Origin: Lithospermum erythrorhizon
Taxonomy: Eukaryota; Streptophyta; Magnoliopsida; Boraginales; Boraginaceae
NCBI GenBank assembly: GCA_019722365.1
Contig: JADFUC010001889.1
Location: 1,674,001 to 1,738,000, forward strand
Length of the DNA: 64,000 nucleotides
Reading direction: 5' to 3'
Positions within the stretch are counted from its first letter, which is position 1, and each line of letters begins with the position of its first letter. This document shows, in pieces, positions 59,221 to 64,000 of this stretch. The position numbers were made by a program, and so were the translations under genes. The notes beneath the pieces are model-generated. The model worked only from the letters and a program-made list of their open reading frames with translations, ran no database searches and was not told the DNA's origin.

Positions 59221-59364
59221 TTTCAAAATTCTGTTAGGAATGGTAAGAGTGAGTGGTTATGCATTTTTCATTATTCATTTTTATACTAACTTTTTTTTTT
59301 TCGAGTTTTGGCGGATTTTTTTAGCATCCGGCCCATTTTAGGTTTCAATGGTTATAGTTGGCCA

Positions 59365-59885
59365 GTTAGGGCTCTTAACGATCCAAATCGAATTGGATTT
59401 GGCCAATTCAATTCGATTCGTTAAGAAACCGAGTGGAGTCCGTGAATCGTAATAAATTCGATAAGGGATCGCTTATAACCGGCTTGTTCATCGGATCGTT
59501 CAAATGATTCATAAATCGGTTCGTAAATCGATTCGAAAATAGATTAGTAATTAATTGTATTAATTTGCAATTTATTCGTATTAAATCGTAATTAAATCAT
59601 AATTAAAACGTATTAGATCGTATTGATTCAAATCGTATTAATTTGGTTCGACTTGTATTTTGTTAGTGAGTTAGAACTTGCTTGGTGAGTTGGTGTAGTT
59701 ATCTAATAAAAAGGATAATATAAACAAATTTAACGAGCGATTTGTGATGAATTAAATCGAATTTCGAATCATAATAACGAATGTAACCGGTTCGAATTAC
59801 CAATAGGAACGAATTCCGAACCGGTTTTAACGAACCAATTAACGATCGGTTAACGAATTAATCGGTTCGAATTATAGTTATTATT
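59365..59885. repeat. AACGAATCGG/CGATTCG-rich repeat
   Basis: Dense TTCGATTCGTTAA, AATCGGTTCG, AACCGGTTCGAA and AACGATCGGTTAACG words, many palindromic, run through the block. It starts near GTTAGGGCTCTTAACGATCC. The look is that of a non-autonomous DNA transposon upstream of the SOUL gene; termini are not proven. Confidence 0.45.
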
Positions 59886-59934
59886 TTCCATAATCGAATG
59901 AATTATATAGCAAAGTAATCTAGGGTTTGTAACT

Positions 59935-60525
59935 GGGGAAATTTGGAAGCATTCAAGAAGAATGAACCTTCCATATCGAGAAATAAAATTATTACAAACT
60001 CATTACAATGATTGAGTTAAAATATTTATATCATCTAATCATCAACCCAATTATCACTAGGGGACAAATGTCACTTCCTCATTGATCCTACCAATTCACT
60101 TCTAACCGCCAAACTAGCTAACTTAACTATACTAACTAACTCCCTCTTTTCCATCACACGTGGAGGTGTTCAACGCCCCTGCAAGCCGGCGGTGTCGATG
60201 GTCGGAGCAAGCCCAGGTTGGAAACAAGGTAGTTGTGTATTTTAGTCATGATGTCAACTACTTGGCCATCAGTGGACATATGAACAAGATGTAATAAACT
60301 TTCAAGAAGTTTATGCCGTGTAAAATGACAGTCGATTTCTATGTGTTTGGTGCGTTCGTGGAAACATGATTTTTGGCTATATACATAGCAGACATGTTGT
60401 CACAATGGAGATGAACAGCTCTTTCACTCCAAGTTCAGTAAGCAATCGAACTATCCAAACAACCTTAGAAGAAGCTTGTGCCATGGCATTATGCTTGAAT
60501 CTTGGATCTCATGTTTGATCAATTC
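59935..60525 (-). pseudogene. Copia element fragment: RNase H end plus LTR-like flank
   Basis: The minus strand encodes HERTKHIEIDCHFTRHKLLE, then HMSTDGQVVDIMTK and LGLL, the C-terminal RNase H part of a copia polyprotein, with stops just upstream. Left of it, beyond a purine tract GGAAAAGAGGGAG (60142-60154), lies a possible 3' LTR down to about 59935. The rest of the element is missing to the right, where unrelated AT-rich DNA follows. Confidence 0.65.
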
Positions 60526-60969
60526 TTAAATTGCCTTAAGTCAAGGCGGACTGCCATGGTAGGTGGTCGGCAGGATCGAATTCAAGATAATCGAGAGGTT
60601 TTTATTGATGCAAATAGATTTGTCTTTTAACAACAAAAACAGTTGGAGGAGACAAATTGACAAGATAGAAAGTTTGTGAGGCAAATTGTAATTTTGGTAA
60701 TAGTTTGTTGAAGATGAAACTAACTCCAAAATGAAAACCAATTTCTTTGTAGATTTTAAATATAAAAACGTCTAAACTGATTTAACATTACAAATAATAT
60801 AAAGCCAATGATTTTTACACTTCAACAAGTGATAATGTCACTTTACATTTAGTACAAAAATCGTGATGAAAAATAATAAAGAATTGAGTGTCATAATCAA
60901 AATTCGTAAAAATCATAACAATAAAAAAATAAACTTAATTATGCATGTAAGTCCTGATTTCCAAACAAC
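60526..60969. other. Spacer, no gene seen
   Basis: AT-rich DNA between the copia fragment and the LINE. The minus frame 60541-60741 has no recognised features. Confidence 0.4.
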
Positions 60970-61219
60970 AATAAGGCTAATGCTCACGTAACTCCGGTTT
61001 CTTTAGTTTCTCCTAACTCTTTTGAGGCTTTGAATGGGCCGGGGAAATTAGTGGTACAAAGGACTTGGTTGATGTAAATATTGCCATGGATGTGGGGGCT
61101 TTGGGTTCTTCTACGTGCGTGGAGGGTGCTCATGGTACGGATAAGGGAGCGTGGCAACATGTGGTTCGCAAGGGTAACTCTAAGGGGCGCGGAGGGGCCG
61201 TATCCTCCTTGGTGTCTCC

Positions 61220-62098
61220 ATGAGGATTATGTCTTGGAACGTACGTGGGCTTTGTGGTCGCTCTAATCACACGGCTACCCAACACATTGTTAGTAAGTTG
61301 TGCTCTCTTCATTCTATTTCTATTGCTTGTTTATTGGAGACTAAATTATCTAGGGCTCGAGTTGGTGCATTCTCTTCCTCACGGTTTCCGGGTTGGGGTT
61401 CTTGCAACAACTATGATTTCATTGATGGTGGGAGGATGCTTCTTTTCTGGGATGTCTCTCGTGTCCTTTGTGAGGTGCTTGAAGTGGACTCACAACATAT
61501 CCATCTTCAAGTACGTTGCAAAGTTACACAAGTTTCATTCTTGGTCACTTTTGTTTACCCGGTCTATTGTGTAATTGAGAGGAGGAAGCTATGGGATCAT
61601 TTGACTCTTGTTGGTTCTTTTTTGACATTGCTGTGGATTGTTGCCGGGGACTTTAATTGTTACTCTTCACCAAATGATAAGGTTGGAGGGGGAGTTCTTC
61701 GTCCGTATGAAACTAATGATTTGATGAATTTTAGGATGGCTCTTGGTCTCGAGGATGCCCCATTTATGGGTTCCTTCTTCACTTGGGCAAATGGCTCCAT
61801 TTGGTCCAAATTGGATAGGGTGCTCATGAATGGTGTTTGGGGTTCTCTTGCTTTGACTTGTTCGGCATCTTTTCTTCCCATGGAGCCGGTGAGTGATCAT
61901 TGTCCGGTTATTATTTCCTTGGTGAAGACTTTTGCTAATGGTACACGGCCTTTCAAGTTCATGAACACGCTGTCGAACACCCCTCTTTCGACACTCTGCA
62001 CTTTGGTGGACGGCCCACCTCTTTATGTTCGGTTGAAGGCTCTCAAGGCCCCACTAAAGGCCTTGAATCTGGGGAAGAAGCCTTGGGAGTATTTTTAG
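61220..62098 (+). pseudogene. LINE ORF2 N-terminus: intact apurinic-type endonuclease domain
   Basis: Open frame of 292 aa from ATG 61220. It carries the ordered motifs of the exonuclease-endonuclease-phosphatase fold: SWNVRG (about 5-10), LLETK (about 39-43), VAGDFNCY (about 141-148), SKLDRVLMN (about 193-201) and SDHCPV (about 225-230), which hold the catalytic Asn, Glu, Asp/Asn and Asp/His. In L1 elements this domain nicks target DNA for target-primed reverse transcription. After about residue 250 the frame leaves the expected path and stops at 62098. The continuation is in another frame from about 62,080, so ORF2 as a whole is broken. Confidence 0.8.
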
Positions 62099-63262
62099 AA
62101 GCAAGGAGGCTAATGTTGTATCTGGCATTGGTCCAAGCTCATATGGACGATCCTTTGAATGACACCTTAAAATCCAAATGCCATGAGTTGCGAGAGCGGG
62201 CTAATTTCTTGTTGGCGGCCGAGAGGAGCTTCATCAATGTAAATCACAGCACGATGGTTGGAGGGGATCAATGCATTGGCACGATAGTCTTATCAACGGA
62301 TAACGCGAGAAATTCCATCTCTCACATTGTTAAGTCGGATGGGTCTTTCACTTCTTCTCCGGAGGAGGTGTCTTCTCTACTTGTGGACTTCTATGTGGTT
62401 TTGGTTCTTCTAGAGCATCCACCATCGAGTAGGGAGGTGCGACGAATGGATATGTTTTGAGTAATGGCCGATGGTGTTTTTGCTTTCCTCGTGGTTCTTG
62501 ACATCGGTGATACGGGAGGCTTTGTTTGATATTGGGAATTTAAAAAGGCTCCGTCCGACGGTTCTCTTCCGCTTTCAAGTCTCGTTGGGATTTGGTGGGA
62601 GGTGATGTTTGTAGAGCCGTTAGGGAGTTCTTTGTTACGGGAGTCCTCTTGAAGAATTGGAACCATACGATTCTTGCCCTCTTACCGAAGGTTTCGGGGT
62701 CTCCACGGGTTAGTGACTTCAGGCGATTGGGTCAATTAACGCCTCAGAGTAAGGTCATTACTAAGATCTTATCACTGCCTGCCTATCTTTTCTTCCTGCA
62801 TTTGCTGACGAGGCTCGGACGGCTACAAGCAAGCGGCGAAACATCATGATAATATCCGGCCGCATTGTGAGTTAGTTCGGGTTATAACGTATCGAGGCGC
62901 ATCTGAAATGTATGCTTATGGTGGACATTCGGAAGGCCTTTGATACGGTTTCATGGAACTTTTTAGAGGCTGTTTGGTGGGTAATGCTGCCGGGGTTTTC
63001 TTCATTGGTCGGATCATGGTCAGGTTCGAAGCCCACTTTCTCGATCTCTTTTAATGGGCGCAGATTCATGGATATTACATTTCAAGGCGCAGGGTCGAGA
63101 CAAGCGCGATCCTCACGCCACCGCACTTTTCCTTCTTTGTATTGAGTATCTCTCCCGACTACTCAAGCGCAGCACCAGGGACGCTTAAGCCATCCACGAT
63201 GTGAAGGATTTCACATTACTCACCTTGCATTTGCGGATGATCTAATGCTTTTCTCTTATGGT
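62083..63262 (+). pseudogene. LINE ORF2 middle: linker and reverse transcriptase in broken frames
   Basis: Pieces in order: ELRERANFLLAAERSF (about 62190-62235), ARNSISHIVKSDGS and SSPEEV (62308-62370), CRAVREFFVTGVLLKNWNHT and ILALLPKVSG (about 62608-62700), DIRKAFDTVSWNFLEAV (about 62923-62973), FSISFNGRR (about 63034-63060), and HLAFADDLMLFSYG (about 63217-63260). FADD is the catalytic RT motif. Several frame changes separate them, so no enzyme can be made. Confidence 0.8.
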
Positions 63263-64000
63263 AAGATTTGTGCGCTGTTGATATCCCAGACATGCTTCGA
63301 GACATTTTGGTGGAGTTTCGGTTCTTGCTTTAATCCCGCTTAAGTCATCCATCTTCTAAATGGGAAGCGATGACCGAAAGAGAAAGTATTTTGAACGTGC
63401 GGTTTCTCTCGAGAAAAGCACATTTTAGCGCCAATTCGCCTTTGGCCCCTATTTTGTATCGGTCAGCGAATTCTCACCTTCACTTCCGAGGTTACTTTAC
63501 GAGCATATTCGTAAACGGGGTCATCATACTCTTCTTATAATGGAAGCGGAACTCATTAGGATCGCTTATCTCGTGGAGTCGAGGTTCTCGTTCCGTGTTT
63601 TCCCTTACATGACGCGGGTCCTTTAAAAAAGATCTGCTCACATGCATCTCGCTTCTTCTTAAAGGTAGGACCGCTCGTGTGTCTTCGGGGATGATATCCG
63701 CACTCCTGCTGGGCGCGGGTTTGGTCTTATGGATTCGAATGGAATGTCATTACTAACTCGGGCCATTGGCATCTCTATCGTGGATAAATAATCTATCTGG
63801 GGTCGCTTTGTCAAGCACTTCTATTTGGGGTCTACTCCTTTTTGGGACTATTCGCCTCGAGATCGGGATTCGTTCCTTTTCAAGAGGTTGTGCACCATTC
63901 GGGATCAGCTCCTCTTACATTTCGGAGGTGTCGGCTGCACATTGGGCAGGCTACACCGGCTGCTGCGCGGCGTGGAGATTTGATATCGCTCGTTTACGAA

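Larger units (their letters stand above)
60970..64000 (+). mobile_element. L1-like LINE, running off the right edge
   Basis: The tail of ORF1 (NSFEALNG, then after a frame change a basic stretch WQHVVRKGNSKGRGG) ends at a TGA that overlaps the ORF2 ATG at 61220. ORF2 gives an open endonuclease domain, then reverse transcriptase in broken frames up to about 63,260, and further degraded ORF2 to the window end. The 3' end and poly(A) are outside. Confidence 0.8.

Overview
This is a 64-kb piece of nuclear DNA from a flowering plant, most likely a eudicot. The evidence is long AT-rich intergenic stretches, GT-AG introns, plant-specific families (myosin-binding GTD protein, MYB-CC regulator, acid invertase with its 9-nt mini-exon, plastid SOUL protein) and plant transposons (Stowaway, Tourist, hAT, copia, L1-like LINE, tRNA-SINEs, a Cassandra TRIM). 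Nothing in the sequence fixes the species.

Five protein-coding genes can be modelled with clean splice sites. In order they are: a small conserved protein of unknown function (12.1-12.6 kb, minus); a MYOB7-like myosin-binding protein with three coding exons (15.2-17.6 kb, minus); a cell-wall invertase with seven exons including the mini-exon (22.6-28.3 kb, minus); a MYR1/MYR2-type MYB-CC transcription factor with six exons (52.2-54.7 kb, plus); and a plastid SOUL heme-binding-like protein with eight exons (55.5-59.2 kb, minus). The last two lie tail to tail. The five do not form a pathway: they concern organelle transport, apoplastic sucrose cleavage, transcription and plastid tetrapyrrole/lipid biology.

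The rest is a repeat landscape. Region 1-12 kb holds a tRNA-SINE with target-site duplications (3.4 kb), a decayed hAT transposon with an array of paired subterminal motifs (4.9-7.5 kb) and a SIRE-like solo LTR (8.1-10.2 kb). Region 17.8-22.4 kb holds degenerate tandem repeats upstream of the MYOB gene and two related hAT MITE loci. Region 29-39 kb is almost wholly retroelements: a LINE remnant, a Cassandra TRIM on the minus strand, a Stowaway MITE, a decayed LTR element and a possible small TRIM. A 6.6-kb copia element (43.5-50.1 kb) lies upstream of the MYB-CC gene and is almost entirely non-coding inside. The right end has a copia fragment and an L1-like LINE that runs off the window.

The points most worth a second look are the Cassandra element with its 5S-like promoter, the hAT subterminal array, the exon-like ORF inside the copia element, a 51-bp tandem duplication copying a splice acceptor in the SOUL gene, a duplicated TATA-bearing 39-mer upstream of the MYB-CC gene, and an over-represented word TACGGAGTA. 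All calls come from reading the sequence; no database search was run.
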